From contig JAUZQU010000013.1 of the NCBI GenBank assembly GCA_030950835.1, positions 1 through 11,281 of the forward strand: 11,281 bases of DNA, given 5' to 3'. Source of the stretch: Mariprofundaceae bacterium (GTDB lineage: Bacteria > Pseudomonadota > Zetaproteobacteria > Mariprofundales > Mariprofundaceae). The notes under the pieces were generated by a model. The model made no database searches. It had not been told where the DNA came from and saw only the letters and a list, made by a program, of their open reading frames with translations. Positions 1 to 6,343 of the stretch are shown here, piece after piece. The position numbers were made by a program, and so were the translations under genes. Positions within the stretch are counted from its first letter, which is position 1. Each line of letters starts with the position of its first letter.

Positions 1-78
1 TGAACTTCACCTTGTAAGCTTCTCTGCCAGCAACCGACTACAGTAAGGAATCACAGCCAAACTTTCGCATAAGAAGAA

Positions 79-84
79 TATAAT
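79..84 (+). promoter_or_regulatory. -10 element of the likely pstS promoter
   Basis: A perfect TATAAT lies 35 bases upstream of the pstS start, which would put the transcription start near position 91. The bases 17 upstream (GCCAAA, 56-61) are a poor -35 match. A good -10 without a -35 is typical of activator-dependent promoters such as those switched on by PhoB. No convincing Pho box was found: TTGTAAG (12-18) and CTGCCAG (24-30) resemble half-sites, but their period is 12 rather than 11. Phosphate control is therefore inferred from gene content only. Confidence 0.5.
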
Positions 85-111
85 CTACAGTAACTACACA
101 ATCTACGGGAG
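85..111 (+). repeat. Three tandem 9-base units beginning CTAC in the pstS leader
   Basis: CTACAGTAA (85-93), CTACACAAT (94-102) and CTACGGGAG (103-111) follow one another directly between the -10 box and the pstS start. The last unit contains the ribosome binding site GGGAG. The first unit also occurs identically at 38-46. The units are imperfect and short, so they may be coincidental. They could also be a direct-repeat protein site or a recent small duplication. Confidence 0.3.
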
Positions 112-119
112 AAAGACTT

Positions 120-938
120 TTGAATAAAATTGCTCTATTTGTGATAAGTTTATGCATATCTCATCATGCAATCGCAGCTGAACGTATTGCTATTGTTGGT
201 TCAACCACCGTATTGCCTGTGCTTTCCCAAGCTGCGGCGTTATTTCATCAGCAACACCCCGAAGTGATCATCACCGTCTCTGGCGGCGGCTCTGGTGTGG
301 GTATTGCGGCAGTCATACAAAAGACTGCGCAAATTGGCATGGCATCACGCATGACGACTAGCGAAGAAGAGGCGAAGCTTAGCCAAGTGGACAACATTGT
401 GATTGCTGCGGATGCCGTGGCTATGGCTGTTTCAAGTGAGGTGTACGACAGTGGCATCCATCAATTATCGCTGCAACAAATCGCAGCTATTTATCGTGGT
501 AAAGTGCGCAACTGGCAAGAGCTAGGTGGTTTAGATGCGCGGATTGTTGTCATCGACAAAGAAGCCTCGCGTGGCACACGCCATGTCTTTGCCAAGGCAG
601 TCTTGGGCAACAAACATGCACGCGCAGCTGGGGCAACGCTGATTTCAGGCTCAAACAATGAAGAACAAGGTATTATTGCGCGCAGCAATCAAGCGATCGG
701 CATGTTATCCCATGCTTGGTTAAATAAAGATGTGCGTGGGATTGCGATCGTGGTGGATGGTCAGGCTATTGCTCCAAACATGGTGAATGTACGCAATGGT
801 AGCTACCCCTTGGCGCGTGAATTGCGTGTCTTGCTGCCCAAAGATGCTTCGCCTATGACACGTGATTTTATTAACTTCTTACTTTCTCCTCAAGGGCAAG
901 GGATTGTCGAAAAAGCAGGCTATTTGCCTGTCTTATAA
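120..938 (+). CDS. pstS: PstS, periplasmic phosphate-binding protein
   Basis: This is the substrate-binding component of the high-affinity phosphate ABC importer. It captures phosphate in the periplasm and hands it to PstCA. The 272-residue protein opens with a Sec signal peptide (hydrophobic segment about 4-14, likely cleavage near AIA-A at 17-20). Ligand-loop motifs follow: GSTT (27-30), SGGGSGVGI (54-62), GMASR (73-77), the conserved IYRGKVRNW (124-132) and the SRGTR loop (150-154), which matches the phosphate-contacting signature of the family. It belongs to the short PstS type; E. coli PstS is about 346 residues. The start is TTG, supported by GGGAG at 107-111 with an 8-base spacer and by the signal peptide beginning there. 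It is the first gene of pstSCAB, 6 bases before pstC. A binding protein for a related oxyanion is possible, but the four-gene order favours phosphate. Confidence 0.9.
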   Translation: MNKIALFVISLCISHHAIAAERIAIVGSTTVLPVLSQAAALFHQQHPEVIITVSGGGSGVGIAAVIQKTAQIGMASRMTTSEEEAKLSQVDNIVIAADAVAMAVSSEVYDSGIHQLSLQQIAAIYRGKVRNWQELGGLDARIVVIDKEASRGTRHVFAKAVLGNKHARAAGATLISGSNNEEQGIIARSNQAIGMLSHAWLNKDVRGIAIVVDGQAIAPNMVNVRNGSYPLARELRVLLPKDASPMTRDFINFLLSPQGQGIVEKAGYLPVL

Positions 939-944
939 GTACTG

Positions 945-1802
945 ATGCGCAATAAAATATTCATCCTGCTGGTGCTTTCAGGCTGCTTTATTGCCAGCTT
1001 GAGCAGCCTAGCACCCATCTGGTTTTTATGGGACACATCATGGCCTTTTTGGAGCAGCTATGGCATTTCCAGCCTGTGGGGGACAGAATGGTATCCTTTT
1101 GAATCACTTTTTGGGCTTCTTCCTGCCATTGTCGGTAGTATTTGGGTGCTCATCATTGCCATGGGGGTAGCGATTCCTTGTGGTTTGGCGGCGGCGATAG
1201 TCAGCAGTGAAATCCTGCCTGCATCTTGGCAAAACTTATTGCGTGTCAGCATGGAAGTGCTCGCTGGCATACCTTCTGTAGTCTATGGGTTGATTGGTTT
1301 GTGGGTACTCTTGCCTTGGTTGCAACAACACCTTGGTTTATTGACTGGGCACAGCCTTTTGGCAGCAGGTTTAATTTTATCTTTAATGATTCTACCCACC
1401 ATCATGGTCATGGCACTCGATGCCTTGCGCCTCGTGCCAGCAGAGCAACGCGAAGCAGCGATCAATCTGGGTTTAGATTGGGAACAGCGCTTGTATCGCG
1501 TGCTTCTTCCACAAGCTTGGCCAGGTATTCGCACTGGCATGTTGCTGGGGTTGGGTAGAGCTTTGGGTGAAACCATGGCAGTGATGTTGGTCGTAGGCTC
1601 CATGGACAGACTACCCCAACCCATTTACAATATTTTAGAACCCGCACAAACCTTAACTTCACGCATTGGCAGAGAAATGGGCGAAGCATCATTCGGCTCC
1701 ATGCACTTCTCAGCATTGCTCGCTTGCGGACTTGTCTTAGCCCTCTTTGCCAGCCTATTAAGTCTTTTGGCACATCGCAAAAGCAAGCAGGCACACCCAT
1801 GA
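945..1802 (+). CDS. pstC: PstC, phosphate ABC transporter permease
   Basis: This is one of the two inner-membrane permease subunits that form the phosphate channel with PstA. The 285-residue protein has about six hydrophobic segments (near 4-24, 60-88, 108-130, 136-160, 195-220 and 255-276). The PstC hallmark LAGIPSVVYG lies at 106-115. The cytoplasmic EAA loop that docks on the ATPase runs from about 167 to 195 (EQREAA, then a glycine in NLGL), and GRALGET is at 204-210. It starts at ATG 6 bases after the pstS stop with no strong Shine-Dalgarno, so translation is probably coupled. Its TGA stop overlaps the pstA start as ATGA. Length and motifs are normal for the family. Confidence 0.93.
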   Translation: MRNKIFILLVLSGCFIASLSSLAPIWFLWDTSWPFWSSYGISSLWGTEWYPFESLFGLLPAIVGSIWVLIIAMGVAIPCGLAAAIVSSEILPASWQNLLRVSMEVLAGIPSVVYGLIGLWVLLPWLQQHLGLLTGHSLLAAGLILSLMILPTIMVMALDALRLVPAEQREAAINLGLDWEQRLYRVLLPQAWPGIRTGMLLGLGRALGETMAVMLVVGSMDRLPQPIYNILEPAQTLTSRIGREMGEASFGSMHFSALLACGLVLALFASLLSLLAHRKSKQAHP

Positions 1803-2623
1803 AAGCCTTGCTTATCCTGCTCGCCTTACCTGCCATCCTCCTACCCACAGCATGTTTATTGTACATCCTTTACCAAGCTTTGCCCGCCTTAAATTGGTCG
1901 CTAATCGCAGGCTCGGACACAGCAAACATAAGCAATATGTCCAGCGCAGGGCAGGCCTTGTGGCATCAAATCAGTGGCTCATTGTTGCTCATGATGTTGG
2001 CAAACATCTTGGCTGCTCCCTTAGCCCTAAGCATGGCTTTTTTTCACGCTCTGATAGCAAGCCGCCAGCAAAAAATGATATTGATGACCTTTCTCCAAGT
2101 CTTGCAAGGCATTCCACCCATTGTTTATGGCTTATGTGGTTTAATCTTGTTGGTTCACTTGCTGCACTGGGGGATTTCTTTGGCAACGGGCGCAGTGATT
2201 TTAGCCATCATCATTTTACCCTTATTAAGCAGCAACATCATCCATGCCCTAGAGCGCATTCCTGCCGAACAAACCGAAGCCGCCGCCGCCTTGGGCATGA
2301 GCAAAGCGGCGATTGTGCTGCGCGTGTGGTTCCCTCTAGCTTGGACAAGTATGTTGACAGGCCTAGTGCTCGCCATGGCACGCTCTTTGTCCGAAACAGC
2401 ACCCATTTTGTTCACCGCCACCGTTTTTTCAGGCATTGCTTGGCCAGATTCGCTGTTTTCACCCGTTACCAGCCTACAAACCCATATTTTTTACCTCGCC
2501 CAAGAAGGCTCGAATGCCCAAGCCATACATGTAGCATGGGCATCCGCAGCAGTATTGCTGGCTTTGGTGCTTCTTTTTAGTTTAACAGCCCTGTTTTTAC
2601 GCCGTTATAAGGAATCCTCATGA
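1799..2623 (+). CDS. pstA: PstA, phosphate ABC transporter permease
   Basis: This is the second permease subunit of the phosphate importer. The 274-residue protein has about six membrane segments. It carries LQGIPPIVYG (102-111), an EAA loop starting EQTEAAAALG (157-166) and the PstA-type SETAPILFTA (198-207; GETAP is usual, so the first residue differs). The frame is open upstream to 1724, but the chosen start at 1799 gives the usual hydrophobic N-terminus MKALLILLALP. It also makes an ATGA overlap with pstC and sits behind AGCAGG. The longer form would add 25 polar residues that overlap pstC. The 3' end overlaps pstB in the same ATGA fashion, so all three transport subunits are probably made in a coupled way. 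Confidence 0.92.
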   Translation: MKALLILLALPAILLPTACLLYILYQALPALNWSLIAGSDTANISNMSSAGQALWHQISGSLLLMMLANILAAPLALSMAFFHALIASRQQKMILMTFLQVLQGIPPIVYGLCGLILLVHLLHWGISLATGAVILAIIILPLLSSNIIHALERIPAEQTEAAAALGMSKAAIVLRVWFPLAWTSMLTGLVLAMARSLSETAPILFTATVFSGIAWPDSLFSPVTSLQTHIFYLAQEGSNAQAIHVAWASAAVLLALVLLFSLTALFLRRYKESS

Positions 2624-3429
2624 GACTTGCACCCAGCATCCCCAACCATTCACCCCCTATTTCTGAAACAAATAAGCCAGAAAAAGTCTGCATTGAGGTA
2701 CACAAACTTTCTCTGCAACTCTCAGGTAAGCCCATATTACATGATGTGTCCTTTACCATTCCAAGCCTAGGCATCACCAGCCTGATAGGGCCTTCAGGAG
2801 CTGGAAAAAGTTCGTTGTTGCGTTGTTTAAATCGTCTGTATGATGACTGGAAAGGTAATATCAGCATGAATAACACCCCTATCAAAAAATGGCATGGTGG
2901 TGCAGATGTTTTGCGTCAATTTGTTGGACTTATTGCCCAAAAACCTTCCGTTTTCCCTGTTTCGATTGCCGAAAATGTCACTTTCGGCTTGCCACGCCAA
3001 CAGCGCCAACAAAATCAAGACGAACTCATTCAGTCATGCTTAAAACAAGCTGCACTATGGAATGAAGTGAAAGACCGCTTGCATACACCTGCCAACACCC
3101 TCTCTCTTGGTCAGCAGCAGCGCCTGTGTTTGGCGCGCGCTTTGGCATTAAAACCTGCGATATTGCTGCTGGATGAGCCTACATCATCGCTTGACCCCCT
3201 TTCCAAGGAGTTGATTGAGTGCAGCATCACCAAGTTGGCAATATCTATGCCTATCATTTGCGTCACCCATGATTTGGATCAGGCGGCGCGTTTACAAGGA
3301 CAGGTGGTGTTTATGTGTGATGGGAAAGTCATCGAAACAGGTGAAAGTCATGCCTTCTTTACACAACCAAAACGCATAGAAACACGCGAATTCTTGCGCT
3401 GGTCAGTATGTGAATGTGCTGAAGACTGA
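2620..3429 (+). CDS. pstB: PstB-like phosphate importer ATPase
   Basis: This is the cytoplasmic ABC ATPase that powers PstSCA (269 residues). Visible motifs are Walker A GPSGAGKSS (57-65), the Q-loop glutamine 107 in AQKPSVFPVSIAENV (the family reads QKPxxFPxSIxxNV), Walker B ILLLDEP (181-187), SSLDP D-loop (189-193) and H-loop His217 in VTHDL. The ABC signature is LSLGQQQRL (161-169), with leucine where PstB normally has glycine (LSGGQQQRL). An N-terminal stretch of about 22 residues precedes the first beta strand, and the C-terminus ends TREFLRW plus a short tail instead of the usual aromatic/glycine ending. The start has AAGGAA at 2609-2614 and overlaps pstA by ATGA. It is the last gene of the operon; no phoU follows. 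Operon position makes the assignment firm, although the protein is a divergent PstB. Confidence 0.88.
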   Translation: MRLAPSIPNHSPPISETNKPEKVCIEVHKLSLQLSGKPILHDVSFTIPSLGITSLIGPSGAGKSSLLRCLNRLYDDWKGNISMNNTPIKKWHGGADVLRQFVGLIAQKPSVFPVSIAENVTFGLPRQQRQQNQDELIQSCLKQAALWNEVKDRLHTPANTLSLGQQQRLCLARALALKPAILLLDEPTSSLDPLSKELIECSITKLAISMPIICVTHDLDQAARLQGQVVFMCDGKVIETGESHAFFTQPKRIETREFLRWSVCECAED

Positions 3430-3478
3430 TGGGAATATGCTTTAAACGGACGCATGAAAAAGTATAAGCTGGCGTTAT

Positions 3479-4474
3479 TTAACTTTTGAGCTTGCGCAAT
3501 AAATGCCCAGGTACTTTTGCCCCTAAAGCGCGTTTGCTTTCGAGTTTGCGGCGTTGGGCATCTTGTAAGGACATGCCGAGATGGGCTTCGCCGCGTTGTT
3601 GGGCAAGGTTTTCTTGTTTTTGACGTTCGCTAAGGCGGCTACGTTTTTCTGGGGATAATACATCAAAACAACGGGCGCAGCAGATGCCATCTTCGTAGTG
3701 TGGATGTTGTTTATCTTCTGCAGTGATGGGCCAGCGGCAACCACGGCATAAGCTGTATTGCCCCTTTTTTAAACCGTGTTTAACGGCGACTCTATCATCA
3801 AAAACAAAACATTCGCCTTGCCACAAGCTGTCTTCTTCGGGGACTTCTTCGAGGTATTTCAAAATACCACCTTTGAGGTGAAAAACTTCTTCAAAACCTT
3901 GTTGTAACATCCATGAAGATGCTTTTTCGCAACGTATACCACCTGTGCAAAACATGGCGACTTTTTTGTGCTGCTTGGGGTCGCAATGTTGGTTGACATA
4001 ATCTGGAAACTGGCGAAAAGTTGTGGTATTGGGATCAATAGCACCCTTAAATGTACCAATTTCATATTCATAATCATTACGCGTATCTAATACCAAGACT
4101 TCGGGGTCGGAAATGATGGCGTTCCAGTCTTTGGCTTTGATGTATGTGCCTACGCAAACATTGGGGTTCACGCCTGCTACGCCCAAAGTGACAATTTCTT
4201 TTTTAAGCTTCACTTTCATGCGATAAAAGGGTAGCTGCTGGGTAAAAGAGTCTTTATGTTCTAAGTGTTGTAAACGTTGATCACTGCGTAAATGGTTTAA
4301 TACAGCATCTACATCTTGGCGGCTGCCTGCGATTGTGCCGTTGATACCTTCTGCGGCAAGTAATAATGAACCTTTGATGTTGTGTTGTACACAGAAGTCT
4401 TGCAGTGGTTGGCGCATAGACTGGTAATTGTCCAAGCTGGCAAAGTGATAAAGTGCAGTAACCACGATTTTCAT
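3479..4474 (-). CDS. trhO: TrhO, tRNA uridine-34 5-hydroxylase (rhodanese superfamily)
   Basis: The family (E. coli YceA/TrhO) uses O2 to make 5-hydroxyuridine at wobble position 34, the precursor of the cmo5U/mo5U type modifications. The 331-residue protein has an N-terminal acylphosphatase/ferredoxin-like part with AAEGINGT (40-47). A rhodanese domain follows, with LDTRNDYE (129-136) and the active-site loop CTGGIRC (catalytic Cys176). The C-terminal region holds CRGC (243-246) and CCARC (265-269), a possible metal site, and a basic tail. The length is close to the roughly 350-residue E. coli protein. A TTG 12 bases upstream (4486) is in frame, but the ATG at 4474 has GGAG (4481-4484) at a good 6-base spacing, and that GGAG would lie inside the longer reading. 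It sits downstream of an SDR gene on the same strand with a 77-base gap, and is convergent with pstB. No clear terminator was seen between the two. Confidence 0.93.
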   Translation of the reverse strand: MKIVVTALYHFASLDNYQSMRQPLQDFCVQHNIKGSLLLAAEGINGTIAGSRQDVDAVLNHLRSDQRLQHLEHKDSFTQQLPFYRMKVKLKKEIVTLGVAGVNPNVCVGTYIKAKDWNAIISDPEVLVLDTRNDYEYEIGTFKGAIDPNTTTFRQFPDYVNQHCDPKQHKKVAMFCTGGIRCEKASSWMLQQGFEEVFHLKGGILKYLEEVPEEDSLWQGECFVFDDRVAVKHGLKKGQYSLCRGCRWPITAEDKQHPHYEDGICCARCFDVLSPEKRSRLSERQKQENLAQQRGEAHLGMSLQDAQRRKLESKRALGAKVPGHLLRKLKS

Positions 4475-4551
4475 ATGTTTCTCCAATCTTCAAGCGAGTT
4501 TACGTTTATTTGCGCCTATCTACGCCTGAAAACGAGGCAAATCATGCCATG

Positions 4552-5451
4552 TTATGTTTTTAGGTTCAAATGGTAGGCAGCCAACACATCGTCAATAGCA
4601 TCGTGAAAGCTGGGGTATTTGAGCTGGGCAAGCAGGGTTTGGTGCAATTTTTGGTTGGAAATACGTTTGTTATCACGAAAAAAGTCTAAAAAGGCAGGGC
4701 TAAGTTGTGTTTCTGCCTCTTGAGGGCTTAAGATGATGGGTGCTGGTGCGCCAATATGTTGGGCGAGTGCGCATACATATTGCTGATGGCTGCAAGGGTA
4801 GTCATCCACCATATTGATGATGCGATTGGCTTGTGGTTGGCGCATAGCAGCGAACAAAGCCGCCACAATATCAAACACATGCATACGGTTAGAAAAGTGT
4901 TCAGGTTGCCAGTGGATGGTGTGGCAGTTACCTGCAAAAAGCTTGCTTAAAATATTGCGTTCATGCCCATAAATGCCTGATAAACGAAAAATCTCCGCTG
5001 GCGCAGCGCTGTTGAGCCAAGCTTGTTCAGCGAGCAAACGTTGTTTGCCGCGTAAGCTGCTTGGTAAAGCGGGGGTGTCCTCGTTGATCCATGTTCCAGC
5101 ACTATCACCATAGACACTGGTGGCAGATAGGTAGCCTAACCATGATAATGTGGGTAGCTTATCCAATAATAAGGGTATAAACTGACTTTGGCTTTGCGAG
5201 GGTTGACGTTGTGGGTCATAAGATAGAGGGATGGAGTCCAATACTGCGGTACAATCGTCTAACCAACTATCACTATCCAACATGGCTTGTTCACTGCGTG
5301 CGTCCATACCTTGGCTTTGCAGCAGGCTGATTTGTGCGGAGCTGCGGGCAGTGGCTTTGATATGGATGCCATGTTGTTGGCATATTTTGGCGAATTGACT
5401 GCCCACATATCCGCAGCCAAGGATGAGTATTGTTTGGGGTAAAGGGGACAA
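4552..5451 (-). CDS. NAD(P)-binding SDR / epimerase-like protein (YeeZ-type)
   Basis: This is a Rossmann-fold protein of the extended short-chain dehydrogenase superfamily, similar in layout to E. coli YeeZ; its substrate is unknown. With the chosen start it has 299 residues: nucleotide-binding GCGYVG (12-17) right at the N-terminus, SATSVYGD (109-116) at the active-site strand, RLSGIYG (156-162), NRMHVFDIV (188-196) and NKRISNQKL (261-269). The YxxxK catalytic pair of true SDRs is not evident, as in other YeeZ-like members, so enzymatic activity is unproven. The frame is open upstream to 5574, but that would overlap the tRNA by 15 bases and add 41 unconserved residues. A TTG at 5451 preceded by GGAGG (5461-5465, 9-base spacer) fits far better. 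It lies upstream of trhO and is probably transcribed with it. Confidence 0.8.
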   Translation of the reverse strand: MSPLPQTILILGCGYVGSQFAKICQQHGIHIKATARSSAQISLLQSQGMDARSEQAMLDSDSWLDDCTAVLDSIPLSYDPQRQPSQSQSQFIPLLLDKLPTLSWLGYLSATSVYGDSAGTWINEDTPALPSSLRGKQRLLAEQAWLNSAAPAEIFRLSGIYGHERNILSKLFAGNCHTIHWQPEHFSNRMHVFDIVAALFAAMRQPQANRIINMVDDYPCSHQQYVCALAQHIGAPAPIILSPQEAETQLSPAFLDFFRDNKRISNQKLHQTLLAQLKYPSFHDAIDDVLAAYHLNLKT

Positions 5452-5460
5452 GTTTGCTGA

Positions 5461-5465
5461 CCTCC
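5461..5465 (-). promoter_or_regulatory. Ribosome binding site deciding the SDR start
   Basis: The minus strand reads GGAGG followed after 9 bases by TTG (5451) and then the Rossmann beta strand. This is the strongest Shine-Dalgarno near the 5' end of the SDR gene and supports the unusual TTG start over an upstream start that would run into the tRNA. Confidence 0.6.
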
Positions 5466-5468
5466 AAG

Positions 5469-5480
5469 GTTCTATAGAAC
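5469..5480. repeat. 12-base perfect palindrome GTTCTATAGAAC
   Basis: The sequence equals its own reverse complement. It lies 3 bases upstream of the SDR Shine-Dalgarno, inside the divergent region between the SDR gene and the tRNA. In SDR mRNA it could form a 4-bp stem with a TATA loop beside the ribosome site. As DNA it could be a dimeric regulator's operator. No known regulator is assigned. Confidence 0.4.
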
Positions 5481-5502
5481 TTTTATCATTGCTTAGATGT
5501 TT

Positions 5503-5529
5503 TTGAAGCACTATCGTGCGGCTTATATT
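5503..5529 (+). promoter_or_regulatory. Possible promoter for the tRNA (and bolA-grxD)
   Basis: TTGAAG (5503-5508) and TATATT (5524-5529) resemble sigma-70 -35 and -10 boxes with a short 15-base spacer, about 30 bases before the mature tRNA 5' end. The spacer contains GCAC-TATC-GTGC (5508-5519), and a leader hairpin TTGAT...ATCAA (5537-5552) would follow. Spacing is suboptimal, so this is only the best candidate seen. Confidence 0.35.
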
Positions 5530-5559
5530 GATAGAGTTGATGACTTTATCAAGAAGATA

Positions 5560-5636
5560 GGGCTCATGGCGCAATTGGTTAGCGCTACCGGCTCATAACC
5601 GGTTGGTTCTAGGTTCAAGTCCTAGTGAGCCCACCA
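5560..5636 (+). tRNA. tRNA with CAU anticodon, probably tRNA-Ile2 (lysidine type)
   Basis: A complete cloverleaf can be drawn. The acceptor GGGCTCA (5560-5566) pairs with TGAGCCC (5626-5632). The D stem is GCGC/GCGC (5569-5572, 5582-5585). The anticodon stem ACCGG/CCGGT encloses the loop CTCATAA, with anticodon CAT at 5594-5596. The T stem CTAGG/CCTAG encloses loop TTCAAGT. Discriminator A5633 is followed by an encoded CCA (5634-5636). A CAU anticodon can be elongator Met, initiator Met or Ile2. The initiator is unlikely because the first acceptor pair G1-C72 is intact. The C4-G69 pair and the general likeness to Ile2 tRNAs favour the isoleucine tRNA whose C34 is turned into lysidine by TilS, but elongator Met is not excluded. 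Confidence 0.95.
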
Positions 5637-5642
5637 AATTAA

Positions 5643-5655
5643 GGCATACCATGCC
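5643..5655 (+). promoter_or_regulatory. Hairpin against the bolA Shine-Dalgarno
   Basis: GGCAT-ACC-ATGCC makes a perfect 5-bp stem with a 3-base loop, starting 7 bases after the tRNA CCA and ending right where the bolA AAGGAG (5656-5661) begins. There is no T tract, so it is not an intrinsic terminator. It would sit at the 5' end of the bolA-grxD mRNA once the tRNA is cut away, and could protect that end or affect ribosome access. Confidence 0.4.
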
Positions 5656-5672
5656 AAGGAGTTTGATTGATC

Positions 5673-5918
5673 ATGGGAAATATTAGTCCAGATACCCTTA
5701 AAAGCATGGTGAGCCAAGCTATTGCTGATGCTGAAGTGTATGTACATTGTTATTCGGGTGATGATCACTTTGAAATGAAAGTGATTGCGGCTTCGTTTGC
5801 GGGTAAATCGCGGGTAAATCGCCATAAAATGGTGTATGCGGCATTGGGAGAGCATATGCGAGCGGCAATTCATGCCTTAGCATTAAAAACATTAACGCCT
5901 GAGGAGGCAGAAACATGA
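5673..5918 (+). CDS. BolA/IbaG-family protein
   Basis: This is a small BolA-fold protein of 81 residues. Family members pair with monothiol glutaredoxins to hold or transfer a [2Fe-2S] cluster. The segment FAGKSRVNRHKMVY (42-55) carries the conserved basic helix and the invariant-type His51, and IHALALKTLTPEE (66-78) is the usual C-terminal strand. It resembles the short IbaG/BolA2 group more than the longer E. coli BolA. Two starts are possible: ATG at 5673, 11 bases after AAGGAG (5656-5661), or TTG at 5667 with a 5-base spacer, which adds two residues. ATG was chosen for its codon, though the spacing of TTG is good. It begins 37 bases after the tRNA and its stop overlaps the glutaredoxin start (ATGA), fitting the functional partnership. 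Confidence 0.88.
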   Translation: MGNISPDTLKSMVSQAIADAEVYVHCYSGDDHFEMKVIAASFAGKSRVNRHKMVYAALGEHMRAAIHALALKTLTPEEAET

Positions 5919-6238
5919 GTGATGCAGTTCAAGAACAAATCAAAACAGTAATTGGTGATAACGATATAGTTTTATTCATGAAAGGTACGCCACAAATGCC
6001 ACAGTGCGGATTTTCGCAACGTGTTTGTGCGATTCTTAGCGATCAGGGTGTATCTTTTTCTGCGATCAACATTTTGTTGGATCCCGCGGTACGTGAAGGT
6101 ATTAAAGTGTATAGCGACTGGCCAACCATTCCTCAATTGTATGTGAAACAAGAGTTTATTGGTGGCTGTGATATTATTTGTGAAATGGCAGAAAATGGTG
6201 AGTTGGCAACAGCCTTAGCACCATTTAAAGGCGAATAA
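5915..6238 (+). CDS. grxD: Grx4-type monothiol glutaredoxin
   Basis: This is a CGFS-class glutaredoxin of 107 residues that carries a [2Fe-2S] cluster with glutathione and acts in Fe-S delivery, not general disulfide reduction. It shows KGTPQMPQCGFSQ (23-35) with Cys31 of the CGFS site, WPTIPQLYV (69-77) with the cis-proline, and GGCDI (83-87) for glutathione binding. The length is typical. GAGGAGG at 5901-5907, inside the end of the BolA gene, gives a strong ribosome site, and the start overlaps the BolA stop by 4 bases. The pair therefore looks like a co-translated Fe-S unit. Confidence 0.95.
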   Translation: MSDAVQEQIKTVIGDNDIVLFMKGTPQMPQCGFSQRVCAILSDQGVSFSAINILLDPAVREGIKVYSDWPTIPQLYVKQEFIGGCDIICEMAENGELATALAPFKGE

Positions 6239-6252
6239 GGCGTATTTATTTT

Positions 6253-6267
6253 AAAGCATATTGCTTT
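6253..6267 (+). other. Small inverted repeat after grxD
   Basis: AAAGC-ATATT-GCTTT forms a 5-bp stem 15 bases after the grxD stop. No T run follows, so it is at best a weak terminator or an RNA 3'-end structure. It overlaps the candidate rpoN -35 box. Confidence 0.25.
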
Positions 6268-6306
6268 GCCATATAAAAGTAGCTATAACTCTGGTGTGCT
6301 TATAAT
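6261..6306 (+). promoter_or_regulatory. Candidate promoter(s) for the rpoN operon
   Basis: TTGCTT (6261-6266) and TATAAC (6284-6289) are spaced by 17 bases. Further on, a perfect TATAAT lies at 6301-6306, 37 bases before the rpoN ATG, without a good -35. The 105-base gap between grxD and rpoN is the only sizeable space ahead of the seven-gene run, so a promoter is expected here. Which box is used cannot be told. No clear sigma-54 -24/-12 element was seen, so autoregulation by RpoN is not indicated. Confidence 0.45.
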
Positions 6307-6343
6307 TGTTTATCTTACTCATATGTGGCAGGTAATACGCTGA

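Noticed and set aside
11..30. A Pho box upstream of pstS
   Set aside because: The two half-site-like words are poor matches and spaced by a 12-base instead of 11-base period, and they lie far from the -35 position.
1462..1866. A 134-codon minus-strand frame under pstC/pstA
   Set aside because: Shadow of the pstC reading frame with no ribosome site or family features.
1852..2580. A 242-codon open frame on the plus strand inside pstA
   Set aside because: It is rich in His, Arg and Ser with no recognisable domain, and lies wholly within the clearly real pstA in another frame.
3430..3478. A bidirectional terminator between pstB and trhO
   Set aside because: Expected for convergent genes, but only a weak ATGC/GCAT pairing with a long loop and no T tract was found.
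5452..5574. An N-terminal extension of the SDR gene starting at 5574
   Set aside because: It would overlap the tRNA by 15 bases and add 41 residues before the Rossmann strand. GGAGG with TTG at 5451 fits the family start.
3479..5636. A functional link between trhO and the adjacent CAU tRNA
   Set aside because: TrhO acts on tRNAs with U34, whereas this tRNA has C34 (a TilS substrate if Ile2), so the neighbourhood is probably coincidental.
5622..5873. Minus-strand open frame across the tRNA 3' end and bolA
   Set aside because: It opposes a clear tRNA and a clear BolA gene, and its composition is that of an antisense shadow.
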